A stretch of 64,000 nucleotides of DNA from Aquabacterium humicola (GCF_030167915.1 NZ_JARGNB010000007.1:248001-312000); one strand, 5' to 3'. Counted from the first letter of the stretch, positions 25,525-34,196 are shown. Program-made: numbers and translations. Notes: generated by a model not told the origin, from the letters alone.

Positions 25525-26078
25525 TCACCATCGCGCCCTACGACCCGCGCTGGGTCGACGACTTCCAGCGCCTGGCGGCCGCGCTGCGCGAGTCGCTCGG
25601 CGCGCTGGCGCTGCGCATCGACCACATCGGCTCCACCGCGGTGCCCGGCCTGGCGGCGAAGGACGTGATCGACGTCCAGGTCACGGTGGCCGCGCTCGCC
25701 GAGCCCGAGATCGGCCGGCGGCTGCTGGCGGCCGGCTTCGCGCCGCAGCAGCCGACCGAAGACCACGTGCCGCCCGGCGCCGCCGCCGACTTGGCCGGCT
25801 GGCAGAAGCGCCTCTTCAAGGAGCGGCCCGACGAACGCCGGGTGAACATCCACGTGCGCGAGCAGGGCCGCCCGAACCAGCGCTACGCGCTGCTGATGCG
25901 CGACCACCTGCGCGCGCACCGCGCGACGGCCGATGCCTACGCCGAACTGAAGCGCCGGCTCGCCGCGGCGCTGGCCGACGACGAGGCCTACCCCGACGTC
26001 AAGGACCCGGCGGTGGACCTGATCTACCTGGCCGCGGAGGACTGGGCGCGTCGCACCGGGTGGACCCCCGACGACTGA
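25521..26078 (+). CDS. GrpB family (UPF0157) protein
   Basis: This 185-residue protein belongs to the GrpB/UPF0157 family of the nucleotidyltransferase-like fold, with the conserved HIGSTAVPGLAAKDVIDVQV segment and a C-terminal RYALLMRDHLRAHRATADAYAELK. The biochemical function of the family is not established. It starts with GTG at 25521, which overlaps the regulator stop as GTGA. The two genes are therefore translationally coupled, although no shared function is evident. About 145 bases of GC-rich, dyad-rich DNA without a gene follow. Confidence 0.85.
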   Translation: MITIAPYDPRWVDDFQRLAAALRESLGALALRIDHIGSTAVPGLAAKDVIDVQVTVAALAEPEIGRRLLAAGFAPQQPTEDHVPPGAAADLAGWQKRLFKERPDERRVNIHVREQGRPNQRYALLMRDHLRAHRATADAYAELKRRLAAALADDEAYPDVKDPAVDLIYLAAEDWARRTGWTPDD

Positions 26079-26223
26079 ACGCCACGCCCCGGCCGGGCCC
26101 GCGGAAGGCAGCCCGGTGGCCGGCGGGCGGCGGCGGCCACCTTGTACCTGACCTCCGCGCAGCGCTGCCACGGCCACGTCCTTTCGGCGATACTGCCGGC
26201 CCTTCCCGCCGCCTGCCTTCCCC

Positions 26224-27426
26224 ATGACTACCGCCCGGTCCACCGGCCTGGACACGCTGCGCGCGCTCGCGATCGCGCTGGTGTTCATGTACCACTACAT
26301 GGTCTTCGTATCGGGCGCGCCGACCTTCGGCTGGCTGAGCACCGTCGGCTGGGTCGGCGTCGACCTGTTCTTCGTGCTCAGCGGCTACCTGATCGGCCAC
26401 CAGCTCTTCGCCGGGCTGGCCGCCGGCCGGCGGCTGTCGTTGAAGGCCTTCTACGCGCGGCGCGCGCTGCGCACCTGGCCGGCGTTCTGGGTCGTGCTGG
26501 CGGCCTATTTCCTGTGGCCGGGCGAGCTCGGCGGGCGCACGCCGCCGCCGCTGTGGCGCTTCCTGAGCTTCACGCAGAACTTCGGCCTGCCGCCGGGCAC
26601 CGCGTTCTCGCATGCCTGGTCGCTGTGCATCGAGGAGCAGTTCTACCTCGTGCTGCCGCTGGCGGCGCTGGCCTTCGTCGCGGCCGGCCGCAGGCCGCGC
26701 ACCGCGTGGATCGGCTTCGCCGTGCTGCTGGCCGTCGGCATCGCCGCGCGCTCGCTGCTGTGGGTCGAACATGGCCGCGAGCTCGCCGGCGGCGGCCACG
26801 GCACCGCCGGCTACCACCCGAACATCTACTACGCAACGCTGTGCCGCTTCGACGAGTTCCTGCCCGGTCTGGCGATCGCGCTGCTGCGCAACTTCCACCC
26901 GGCGGCGTGGGCGCGGCTGATGGCGCATGGCCGCGCGCTGTTCTGGGGTGGCCTCGCCACCGTCGCGCTGGTCTTCGTCGCCATCGTGCGCTGGTACTAC
27001 GTCGACGGCTACGGCTATACCTTCGTGATGACCGCGGTCGGCTACTCGGCGGTGGCGTGGGCCTTCGCGCTGCTGGTGGCGTCGGGCCTGAGCCCGGTCT
27101 CGCCGCTGCAGCGCTGGCGCATCCCCGGGGCGCCGCAGCTGGCGCTGTGGTCGTACTCGATCTACCTGACGCACAAGGCCGTCGCGCACGTGCTGCACCA
27201 GCTCGGCAAGCAGCACGGCTGGTCGCCCGGCCTCGAGCTGGCGGCGATCACGGTGGCCTCGCTCGCCGCCGGCGCGCTGCTGTACCGCCTGGTCGAGCGG
27301 CCGTTCATGGATCTGCGCGACCGCTGGTGCCCTTCGCTGTTCCGGGCGCCCGCGGCGCCCGGCGCGCCGATGCCCGCACCGCTGCACCTTTCTCGACCGG
27401 CTTCGCGGCCGGACCGATCGGCTTGA
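26224..27426 (+). CDS. Membrane acyltransferase, family 3 (OafA/YrhL type)
   Basis: This 400-residue integral membrane protein has about ten hydrophobic segments. Acyltransferase-3 signatures are present: LDTLRALAIALVFMYHY at the start with the conserved Arg and His, VGVDLFFVLSGYLIG, FYARRALRTWPAFW, and AWSLCIEEQFYLVLP with the conserved Glu. Such enzymes O-acetylate cell-surface glycans or other envelope molecules. The target is unknown. The last 122 bases overlap, on the opposite strand, the 3' end of the LysR/NhaR gene. The C-terminal tail after VERPFMDLRDRW is therefore shared coding DNA in two directions. Confidence 0.9.
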   Translation: MTTARSTGLDTLRALAIALVFMYHYMVFVSGAPTFGWLSTVGWVGVDLFFVLSGYLIGHQLFAGLAAGRRLSLKAFYARRALRTWPAFWVVLAAYFLWPGELGGRTPPPLWRFLSFTQNFGLPPGTAFSHAWSLCIEEQFYLVLPLAALAFVAAGRRPRTAWIGFAVLLAVGIAARSLLWVEHGRELAGGGHGTAGYHPNIYYATLCRFDEFLPGLAIALLRNFHPAAWARLMAHGRALFWGGLATVALVFVAIVRWYYVDGYGYTFVMTAVGYSAVAWAFALLVASGLSPVSPLQRWRIPGAPQLALWSYSIYLTHKAVAHVLHQLGKQHGWSPGLELAAITVASLAAGALLYRLVERPFMDLRDRWCPSLFRAPAAPGAPMPAPLHLSRPASRPDRSA

Positions 27427-28342
27427 GCGCCTCGCGGCTTTCGAGGAAGCCGCCGCGCGCGGCCTGCATGATCGCGACGACGCAGGGGTGGCTGACCCGG
27501 CGCTCGACCGAGATCGCGTAGAAGTCCTCGACCAGCCCGGCCGCGCGGCCGAGCACCTGCACGCCGTACTGCGCGCAGGTCTCGGCCTCCAGCACCGTCG
27601 GCGCCATGAAGATGCCGCGGCCTTCCGCGCCGAAGGCCTTCATCAGCGCGGCATCGTCGAACTCGCCGACCGCGCGCGGCTTCAGGCCGTCATTGGCCAG
27701 CCAGCGTTCGAGCCGGCCGCGCAGCGCGGTCTGCGCGCCCTGCAGCAGCATCGGGGCCCCGTCGAGCAGCGCAGGGAATCGGCCGCGCAGCGTGCGCTTG
27801 AGCGTCGGCGTCGCAAAAAAGCTCATCGCCGTCGAACCCAGCGCATGGTCGAAGGCCTTGATGCTGGCGCGCCGGCGCCCCAGCGGCTCGTCCGCAATCA
27901 CGAGATCGAGCCGCTGCACCGACAGCTGGGCCAGCAGGTCGGCCAGCTTGCCTTCATGGCACACCAGCCGCACGTCGTCGGGCAGCGCGAGCGCGGGCTC
28001 CAGAAGCCGGTAGGCGATCGACTTCGGCACCGCATCGGCCAGCCCGACGCGGAACACCAGCGTGCGCTGCCCGCTGCGGGCCTGGCCGAGCGCGGCCTGC
28101 AGTTCGGCGCCGAGCGCGAAGATCTGCTCGGCGTACTGCAGCGCGGTGCGGCCTTCGTCGGTCAGCTCGAGGTGGCGGCCGGTCTTCTTGAACAGCGGGC
28201 AGCCGAGCCGCGATTCGAGCAGCTTGATCTGCGTCGACAGCGTCTGCGGCGTCGCATGCAATTGCTCGGCCGCGCGCACGATGCCACCGGCCTTGGCGGC
28301 CACCCAGAAGTAGTGCAGGTGCTTGTAGTTCACGGGGGGCAA
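27305..28342 (-). CDS. NhaR-type LysR family regulator
   Basis: This 345-residue LysR-type protein begins MPPVNYKHLHYFWVAAKAG, the typical opening of NhaR-like sodium/stress regulators. A winged helix follows (RAAEQLHATPQTLSTQIKLLE) and then a periplasmic-binding-like effector domain (VGLADAVPKSIAYRLLEPAL). About 40 residues at the C-terminus are Ala/Arg/Pro-rich and exceed the normal family length of about 300. These are encoded antisense to the acyltransferase 3' end. It is divergent from terC, and the gap holds a GCTTCGC inverted repeat that may be its operator. Confidence 0.88.
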   Translation of the reverse strand: MPPVNYKHLHYFWVAAKAGGIVRAAEQLHATPQTLSTQIKLLESRLGCPLFKKTGRHLELTDEGRTALQYAEQIFALGAELQAALGQARSGQRTLVFRVGLADAVPKSIAYRLLEPALALPDDVRLVCHEGKLADLLAQLSVQRLDLVIADEPLGRRRASIKAFDHALGSTAMSFFATPTLKRTLRGRFPALLDGAPMLLQGAQTALRGRLERWLANDGLKPRAVGEFDDAALMKAFGAEGRGIFMAPTVLEAETCAQYGVQVLGRAAGLVEDFYAISVERRVSHPCVVAIMQAARGGFLESREALKPIGPAAKPVEKGAAVRASARRAPRAPGTAKGTSGRADP

Positions 28343-28362
28343 GCTCCGGGTTCTGCGGCCAT

Positions 28363-28413
28363 GCTTCGCTTTTTGCGAAGCGTGGGGATCGGAAATTCGA
28401 CTTTACGCGAAGC
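28363..28413. promoter_or_regulatory. Candidate LysR/NhaR operator with GCGAAGC half-sites
   Basis: GCTTCGC-TTTTT-GCGAAGC (28363-28381) is a perfect 7-bp inverted repeat containing a T-N11-A pattern typical of LysR sites. A further GCGAAGC half-site follows at 28407-28413. The elements lie in the 123-base gap between the divergent nhaR-like and terC genes. Confidence 0.5.
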
Positions 28414-28465
28414 ACCCCGGCCCCGAACATCGCGGATTGCGCCGCTTCACCCCCCGCCCGCCGCC

Positions 28466-29233
28466 ATGGAATTCCTGCTCGACCCCAACATCTGGATCGC
28501 GTTCGCGATGCTCACGGCCCTCGAGATCGTGCTGGGCATCGACAACATCATCTTCATCTCGATCCTCGTCGGCCGGCTGCCGCCGGAGCAGCGCAACCTG
28601 GCGCGGCGCCTCGGCCTGGGCTTCGCGATGCTGACGCGCCTGGCGCTGCTGTTTTCGCTGAGCTGGGTGATGGGGCTGAAGGAGGAGCTGTTCGCGATCC
28701 TCGGCCAGTCGATCAGCGGGCGTGACCTGGTGCTGCTGGGCGGGGGCCTGTTCCTGCTCTACAAGGCCTCGCACGAGATCTTCGTCGAGGTCGAGGCGCG
28801 CGAGCAGCGTGACGACCTGGTCGAGGAGAAGGGCACCCCGCTGGACGCCGCCGCCGTCGCCGCTCGCCGCACGATGCTGTGGTCGATCATCGGCCAGATC
28901 GCGGTGATCGACATCGTCTTCTCGCTCGACTCGGTGATCACCGCGGTCGGCATGGTCGACCAGCTCGGCGTGATGGTGGCGGCGGTGGTCGCCGCGGTCG
29001 GCGTGATGCTGGTGGCCGCGAAGCCGATCGGCGACTTCGTCGACCGCCACCCGTCGGTCAAGGTGCTGGCGCTGGCCTTCCTGGTGATGGTGGGCATGGC
29101 GCTGACCGCCGAAGCCTTCGACGCGCACGTGCCCAAGGGCTACATCTACGCGGCGATGGCCTTCTCGCTCGCGGTCGAGGCGCTGAACATCCGCGCGCGC
29201 CGCAAGCGCCAGGAGCTGGCCGCCGCCGCCTGA
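28466..29233 (+). CDS. TerC family integral membrane protein
   Basis: This 255-residue membrane protein has seven or so hydrophobic segments and the two TerC acidic membrane motifs, LGIDNIIFISILVG near residue 25 and VFSLDSVITAVGM near residue 155. Both carry the Asp used in metal handling. TerC proteins are linked to tellurite resistance and, as Alx/MeeF-type exporters, to manganese efflux. This one has no attached CBS or transporter-associated domain. The start ATG follows a GC-rich region with no clear ribosome site. Divergence from an NhaR-like regulator suggests ion or stress control, which is inferred. Confidence 0.88.
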   Translation: MEFLLDPNIWIAFAMLTALEIVLGIDNIIFISILVGRLPPEQRNLARRLGLGFAMLTRLALLFSLSWVMGLKEELFAILGQSISGRDLVLLGGGLFLLYKASHEIFVEVEAREQRDDLVEEKGTPLDAAAVAARRTMLWSIIGQIAVIDIVFSLDSVITAVGMVDQLGVMVAAVVAAVGVMLVAAKPIGDFVDRHPSVKVLALAFLVMVGMALTAEAFDAHVPKGYIYAAMAFSLAVEALNIRARRKRQELAAAA

Positions 29234-29243
29234 CGCGCGGACG

Positions 29244-30488
29244 TCACGGGAAGCTGAAGTTGTTGCTGGCCGTCGCACCGGCGGCCAGCGTCAGCGGACC
29301 GGCCGACTTGCTCAGGCTGCCCGAGGTCGCGACCACCGTGTAGCGCCCGGCCGCCGCCGCATCCGCGGTGAAGGCCAGCGGCGCCGCCCCGGGGGCGTAC
29401 GCGGCCACCCGCGGCGCGGCGGTCGGCACGCTGAACGCATAGGCCCCGGTGGCGCCGTGCACCGGCGCCGCGGCCCATTCGATCGTCGTGCCGTTGGACA
29501 AGGGCTGCGTGACGCGCACCAGCGCGTCGATCGGCGTGCTGCCGGTGCTCACGGTGCCGACCAGCTGCGCAGCGGCCGAAGGCGCCGCGGTCAGCGGCAG
29601 CGCGGTGCTGCCGAGCGTGGTCAGCGTGCTGCCGCCGACCACCACGCCGGTCACCACCTGCGTCGTGCGGCCCGGAGCCGCCAGCACCAGCGTGTAGGTG
29701 CCCGGCGCCACCGGCGACAACACGTACTTGCCGGTGGCGTCCGGCAAGGTGCTCTTGATCACCGTGCCGCCCTGCTGAAGCGACACGGTCGTCGACGGGC
29801 CGACCAGCGTGGGCTCGACATGACCCTGCAGGCCGCTGCTGAACAGCGCGGTCGCCGACAGCACCGGCTTGAGCAGGTAGTTGCCGGAGTTGCCGGCACG
29901 CACCACCGACCTGCAGGCGTCGAAATCGATCACCACGTCGGCGCTCTGGTTCGCGGCCACGTCGATGCCGATGTCGAGCTTCAGGCCGCTCTGCTGCGCG
30001 CTGGGGGTCTTCAGCTCGACCTCGGCCTCGCCGCTGGGCTTCACCGCGTTGGCCAGCGGCGCCGCGCTGCTGTTGGCCGCCAGCACGAGGCGCAGCTGCT
30101 GGTAGCGGCCGGGCGGCAGCGTGGTTTCGCCCAGCTCGGCCAGCACGCCGTTGCGCAGCGTCAGCAGGTCGAGGCGACGTGCGGGCGACAGCACGATCTC
30201 GCTCCAGCCGGTTGCGCTGCCGTCGGCGGTGGCGCTCTGGTGCACGCGCACGCGCTCGACCGTGACGTGCACGCTGTCGTAGCCGCAGGCCGGCGCATCG
30301 GTCAGGAAGGCGCGCAGCGTGCCCTGGCCGGCGCCGAAGGGCGGCGGCGGGTTGTTGCCGCCGTCGCCGCCACCGCCACCGCAGCCGGCGAGCGTGAAGC
30401 CGGCCATCAACGCGGCCATGAGCGGGGCCATGAGCGCGGTCATCTTCCCGCCGCGGCGCGCCGCCTGGATCCCAACGAGTCGGTTCAT
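29244..30488 (-). CDS. DUF4382 domain lipoprotein
   Basis: This 414-residue protein has a lipoprotein signal ending LAGC, followed by a Gly/Asp/Asn linker (GGGGGDGGNN). A DUF4382 domain follows (GTLRAFLTDAPACGYDSVHV ... about residues 55-200), and then a carboxypeptidase-regulatory-like segment and Ig-like repeats (GKYVLSPVAPGTYTLVLAAP). DUF4382 proteins are usually surface or periplasmic lipoproteins of unknown function. I chose ATG 30488 because AAAGGA lies seven bases before it and the signal peptide follows directly. It is on the same strand as the CsgG-like operon, 130 bases downstream of it, and could be the last gene of that transcription unit. Confidence 0.82.
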   Translation of the reverse strand: MNRLVGIQAARRGGKMTALMAPLMAALMAGFTLAGCGGGGGDGGNNPPPPFGAGQGTLRAFLTDAPACGYDSVHVTVERVRVHQSATADGSATGWSEIVLSPARRLDLLTLRNGVLAELGETTLPPGRYQQLRLVLAANSSAAPLANAVKPSGEAEVELKTPSAQQSGLKLDIGIDVAANQSADVVIDFDACRSVVRAGNSGNYLLKPVLSATALFSSGLQGHVEPTLVGPSTTVSLQQGGTVIKSTLPDATGKYVLSPVAPGTYTLVLAAPGRTTQVVTGVVVGGSTLTTLGSTALPLTAAPSAAAQLVGTVSTGSTPIDALVRVTQPLSNGTTIEWAAAPVHGATGAYAFSVPTAAPRVAAYAPGAAPLAFTADAAAAGRYTVVATSGSLSKSAGPLTLAAGATASNNFSFP

Positions 30489-30618
30489 GTCGATTCCTTT
30501 CGTCACGCCGATGGCAAACATCGTGCCGTTCACGAGGGGCATCGGTCCGCAGCCGATTGCAACCTGCAGCGACAAAGTGTTCCGACCCCCGACCGGCGTG
30601 GCGCAACGGGTGCCGTCC

Positions 30619-32271
30619 TCAGCGGACGGTCACGGGCGCGCCCGGCAACGCCAGCATCGTGATCACGGCCGGCGCCTTCGTCAGCGCCTCGAAGATGCGC
30701 TGCAACTCGCCGAAGCTGCGGATCGCGTTCAGCGCCTGGAAGTCGCCCCAGCGCAAGGCGGCGGGTGCGTCGACGTAGACCTCGCGCGGCGCCGCGACGC
30801 AGCCCAGCGCACGCAGCGCCTGCGGCGGCAGGCGAAAGCCCTGCGCGCCCGGCAGCTGCAGCGGCTTCGACGGCTGCACCAGCGGATCGGGCGCAAAGCG
30901 GTTCGGGAAGATGCGCTGCATCGTGCCGGCGCTGTCCTGTGCATAACAGTAGACGTACGCGGCCTCGGTGGGCTTGATGCGGAACGACAGCGAGCCGTCG
31001 GGCAGCGCGGGCAGCGGCTCGAGCGCGACGGCCAGCGGGCGGGCGCGGGTCGACGCGGCCAGCGGCAGCGCAGCGGCGACCGGGGCGATCGCGGCGGTGG
31101 CCGGCTGCGCCATGGCGGACTGCAGGCCGCCGCTGCCGGGCAGGGTGGCCGTCGGGGTGGCGACGGGGAGGGCCGCGGGGGTCGCCGAGACAGCGGCAGG
31201 ACGGGCCGGCTCCGGCCCCCCGTCGCGGAACGGCTGCTCCGGCGCCACCGGGGCCGGTGCCTCGATGAAGCGGGTGAAGAGCGCGAGGTCCACCACCGGC
31301 TCGTGTCCCAGCCCGAGCGCGCCGCGGTAGGCGGCCACGGCCCGGCGCAGCGCCGGGCTGATGCGGCCGTCGACCGGACCGTCGTAGAAGCCGCGGTTGC
31401 GCAACTGCAGCTGGAAGTACGGCGTCAGCTCACCGCCGCGGTCCATGCCGATGAACCAGTCCTCGATCTCGTCGCGGATCTCGGGCAGCCGGGCGTCGAG
31501 CCCCAGGCAGCGCCAGTACGGCAGCTTCAGCAGCTTGCCGAACAGCTCCACCGCCGACAGCTCGACCATGTTGCGCAGCGCCTGCGCGGTGCCGTCGGTG
31601 CGCTGGAACGAGCTGCTGAAGTTGATGCCGAGCTTGCTGATCGTCGCCTGCGCATCGAGCGCATCGCCTTCCTTGATCACCGTCGTGACGTTCTTCGACA
31701 CCACGCCCGGCACGAGCGCCAGCGTGCGCGTCTCGACCAGCGCGACGTCCAGCCCCAGCACGTTGAGCTGCCGGCTGCGCGAGGCGCCGGCCCCGAGCAC
31801 CGTGCCCGCCGACACGCCGGCATCGGCCTGGCGCCGCAGCACGCCTTCGTCGAGCTGGGTGATCGACCCCCGCAGGTCGTACTGCGGCACCACCGCGAAC
31901 GGCTGGCGCTGCTGCGCGCTGTTGAGGAAGGCGACGACGTTGTTCGCGTCCGGCCCGAAGGCCACCACCTGCAACGCGCGGCTGCGCCGCGTCATGTCCG
32001 AGATCGCCGACATCATCATGTCGCGGGTGCCGGCGTTGACCTTCTTCGTCGTGTCGGTCAGGTCCTCCAACATCACGCTGACGTCGCGCGTGCCGTAGGC
32101 GAGGTAGAGGTTGTCCATGCAGCGCAGCGCGTCGCCGAAGCCGGTGACGTTGCGCTGCGGCAGCGCGGGCGCCGCGGGCTTCAGCGCCGCGGCCTGGTCC
32201 TGCGCGCGCGGCGGCAAGGTGGACGAGCAGCCGGCGACGGCCAGCGCGGCGAGCAGGGCGAGGGACTTCAT
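30619..32271 (-). CDS. CsgG/HfaB-like outer-membrane lipoprotein with peptidoglycan-binding and DUF4384 domains
   Basis: This 550-residue lipoprotein carries the signal MKSLALLAALAVAGC. A CsgG-type domain occupies roughly residues 40-270, recognisable from YDLRGSITQLDEG, VLGLDVALVETRTLALVPG and the following V-x-K-x-V stretch. In curli secretion CsgG forms the nonameric pore in the outer membrane. A peptidoglycan-binding-like segment follows (FQLQLRNRGFYDGPVDGRIS, about 285-320), then a Pro/Ala linker and a DUF4384-like domain (SFRIKPTEAAYVYCYAQ). This fusion is longer than CsgG (about 277 residues). GGAG lies 11 bases before the ATG. It is 31 bases downstream of the small secreted protein gene, the third gene of an operon led by the repeat protein. 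Confidence 0.82.
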   Translation of the reverse strand: MKSLALLAALAVAGCSSTLPPRAQDQAAALKPAAPALPQRNVTGFGDALRCMDNLYLAYGTRDVSVMLEDLTDTTKKVNAGTRDMMMSAISDMTRRSRALQVVAFGPDANNVVAFLNSAQQRQPFAVVPQYDLRGSITQLDEGVLRRQADAGVSAGTVLGAGASRSRQLNVLGLDVALVETRTLALVPGVVSKNVTTVIKEGDALDAQATISKLGINFSSSFQRTDGTAQALRNMVELSAVELFGKLLKLPYWRCLGLDARLPEIRDEIEDWFIGMDRGGELTPYFQLQLRNRGFYDGPVDGRISPALRRAVAAYRGALGLGHEPVVDLALFTRFIEAPAPVAPEQPFRDGGPEPARPAAVSATPAALPVATPTATLPGSGGLQSAMAQPATAAIAPVAAALPLAASTRARPLAVALEPLPALPDGSLSFRIKPTEAAYVYCYAQDSAGTMQRIFPNRFAPDPLVQPSKPLQLPGAQGFRLPPQALRALGCVAAPREVYVDAPAALRWGDFQALNAIRSFGELQRIFEALTKAPAVITMLALPGAPVTVR

Positions 32272-32302
32272 GGCAACGCTCCGGTACGGATAACCGTCAA
32301 AA

Positions 32303-32635
32303 TCAGCGGCAGTTGTTGCCGGCCTGGATGATGTCGCCGGTGACGATCACGGTCGTCTCGCGGCGCGGGCTGCCGATGCGCGGCTTGTCCTCGAAGACGT
32401 TGCCGATCGCGATCGTGCAGCCGTTGCCGAAGGCCTGCGTGCTCGCGCCGCCGGCGCCGCGGCCGAAGGCCACCGCGCTGGCCGGCTGGCCGGCGCGCTG
32501 GCGCGCGGCGGTCTCGGCGGCGACCTGGCTCTTGCCGCGGGCGAGGCGGGCGTTGATGTCGTCGCCGATCTCGGGCGTGCCGGCCAGCGCGGCGGTGCCG
32601 CCGAGGACGAGCAGGGCGATCAGGGGCAGTCGCAT
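32303..32635 (-). CDS. Short secreted protein of the CsgG-like operon
   Basis: This 110-residue protein has a signal peptide (MRLPLIALLVLGGTAALAG). The mature part is Ala/Gly-rich, then has a conserved-looking end: GNGCTIAIGNVFE ... ETTVIVTGDIIQAGNNC, with two cysteines that could form a disulphide. The IAIGNV strand resembles the QxxxIGSV strands of the repeat protein upstream. It could therefore be a partner or nucleator, as CsgB and HfaA are for their fibres. That is an inference from size, export and position; I do not recognise the family. It lies 13 bases after the repeat protein and 31 bases before the CsgG-like gene. Confidence 0.7.
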   Translation of the reverse strand: MRLPLIALLVLGGTAALAGTPEIGDDINARLARGKSQVAAETAARQRAGQPASAVAFGRGAGGASTQAFGNGCTIAIGNVFEDKPRIGSPRRETTVIVTGDIIQAGNNCR

Positions 32636-32648
32636 GGCCGCCTCCGCC

Positions 32649-34094
32649 TCAGTCCGCGACCACGTCGTTCGGCCCGCTGCCGCTGACCGCGCCGACCAGG
32701 ATGGTCTGCGTCTGCGCCGACGGGTTGCTGAACTGCGACAGCGTGCCGTTGACCGTGACGTCGGTGCGCACGTTCGCGCCGGTGTCCTGCACGCTGCCCA
32801 GGCGCATCACCTGGCGTGCGTTGGCGCTGTTGGCGTTCTGGCTGATCGCGCCGCCGACCACCACACGCGTCTGCACGCTGCCGGTGGTGCCGCGCACGCT
32901 GCCGATGGCCAGGTTCTGCGACGCGCCGTTGGCGCCGGCGGTCAGCGTCTGCGTGATCGCCGCGCTGACGACGGCATCGGTGATGGCCCGGCCGCTGGCC
33001 AGCTCGATGCTGCCGATCGAGATCAGCTGCGACGCGCTGCCCGGCGCGCTCGCCGTCTGGCTGATTGCGCCGGTGGCCACGCCGCGGGCCTGTGCATCCT
33101 GCGGCGAACCGCCGCCGACCGAACCGATGCTCAGGATCTGCGAGGTGCGTCCGGTGGCCGACTGCGACAGCGCCCCCAGGGCCTGCCCGGTGGCCGAGAC
33201 CTGGCCGGCGGCATCGACGTTCTCGACCGCGCCGATGCGCACGATCTGCTGCGTGGCCTCGGTCTGGCTCTGCGACAGCGTGGCGGCGAGCAGGCCGTCG
33301 GTGCGCACGGCGTTGGCTTGCGAGCCCTGCGCCGAGCCGACGTCCAGGCGCTGTTCGCCGCCGCCGCTGCTGCCGCCGGACGCGGTGCTCGATTGCGTGA
33401 CCACGCCGCTGACCGTGCCTTGCAGCACCGCGTTGCCGATGGTCGCGCCCTCGGCGCTGCCGATGCGCACGGCTTGCGCGGTGCCGCCGCGCTGCGTCTG
33501 GGTCAGCGCGGCGGTGAGCGTGCCGGTGGCGTCGAGGTTGCCGCCGCTGAATTCCCGGCTGGCACCGACGTCGACCCGTTGCGAGCCGCTGGTGTTCGGC
33601 CCGAACTCGTCGCTGCGCTGCGTGACATTGGCCTGCACGGTGCCGGTCAGCGTCGCGCTGCCGCGCACCGTCAGCGAGCCGTCGACGGCGCCGATGGCGA
33701 TCGACTGTTCGACGTTGGCATCGCTGCGCCGCGTCTGCGACAGGTTGCCCGCCAGCGTGCCCTGCGTCGTGATGCTGCCGCCGACTTGCGTCGGCTGGTT
33801 GATACCCCCGACCGAGGCCGTCTGGCGGCTGCCGAGGAAGCCGGTCGACAGGTTCGATTGCGTGACGTTGCCGTTGACCGTGCCGCGCACCGTCAGGCTG
33901 GCGCCGGCCGGCTCGACCGCGCGCAAAGAGCCGTCGCCGATCTGGCGCAGGTTGTTGCCGGCGCCGCGTTCCGGCAGCAGCACCGTGTTCGACGTGCCGT
34001 CGGCGACGCTGCCGGGCGCGCGCTGGGCATGCACCGCGGACGCGCCGAGCAGCAGCAGCGAGGCGAGGGCGACAGGGGTGGACTTGAACAACAT
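32649..34094 (-). CDS. Secreted protein with about 11 amyloid-like repeats
   Basis: This 481-residue protein has a signal peptide (MLFKSTPVALASLLLLGA, cut after AVHAQ) and about eleven repeats of 35-43 residues filling the rest. The repeat consensus, read by eye, is G-x-h-x-(G/A)-x-h-(S/T)-Q, then a variable turn, then Q-x-h-x-h-G-(S/A)-h. Alternating Gln and Ser/Thr strands joined by Gly/Asn turns resemble curlin and other functional amyloid subunits. No cysteine or membrane segment follows the signal. AGGAG lies about seven bases before ATG 34094; an in-frame longer start at 34121 would precede the signal. It is followed by a small secreted protein and a CsgG-like pore, and is the likely exported fibre or surface adhesin. 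Confidence 0.78.
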   Translation of the reverse strand: MLFKSTPVALASLLLLGASAVHAQRAPGSVADGTSNTVLLPERGAGNNLRQIGDGSLRAVEPAGASLTVRGTVNGNVTQSNLSTGFLGSRQTASVGGINQPTQVGGSITTQGTLAGNLSQTRRSDANVEQSIAIGAVDGSLTVRGSATLTGTVQANVTQRSDEFGPNTSGSQRVDVGASREFSGGNLDATGTLTAALTQTQRGGTAQAVRIGSAEGATIGNAVLQGTVSGVVTQSSTASGGSSGGGEQRLDVGSAQGSQANAVRTDGLLAATLSQSQTEATQQIVRIGAVENVDAAGQVSATGQALGALSQSATGRTSQILSIGSVGGGSPQDAQARGVATGAISQTASAPGSASQLISIGSIELASGRAITDAVVSAAITQTLTAGANGASQNLAIGSVRGTTGSVQTRVVVGGAISQNANSANARQVMRLGSVQDTGANVRTDVTVNGTLSQFSNPSAQTQTILVGAVSGSGPNDVVAD

Positions 34095-34196
34095 CGTGCG
34101 CTCCTGGGGCCGGCCGGACATCGACCGTGTGAGCGCACCTACGGCATCGCGGGCGGTGGCGGACGCCGCGGCGCCGCCTGCCTCCAGCGCACTAGT

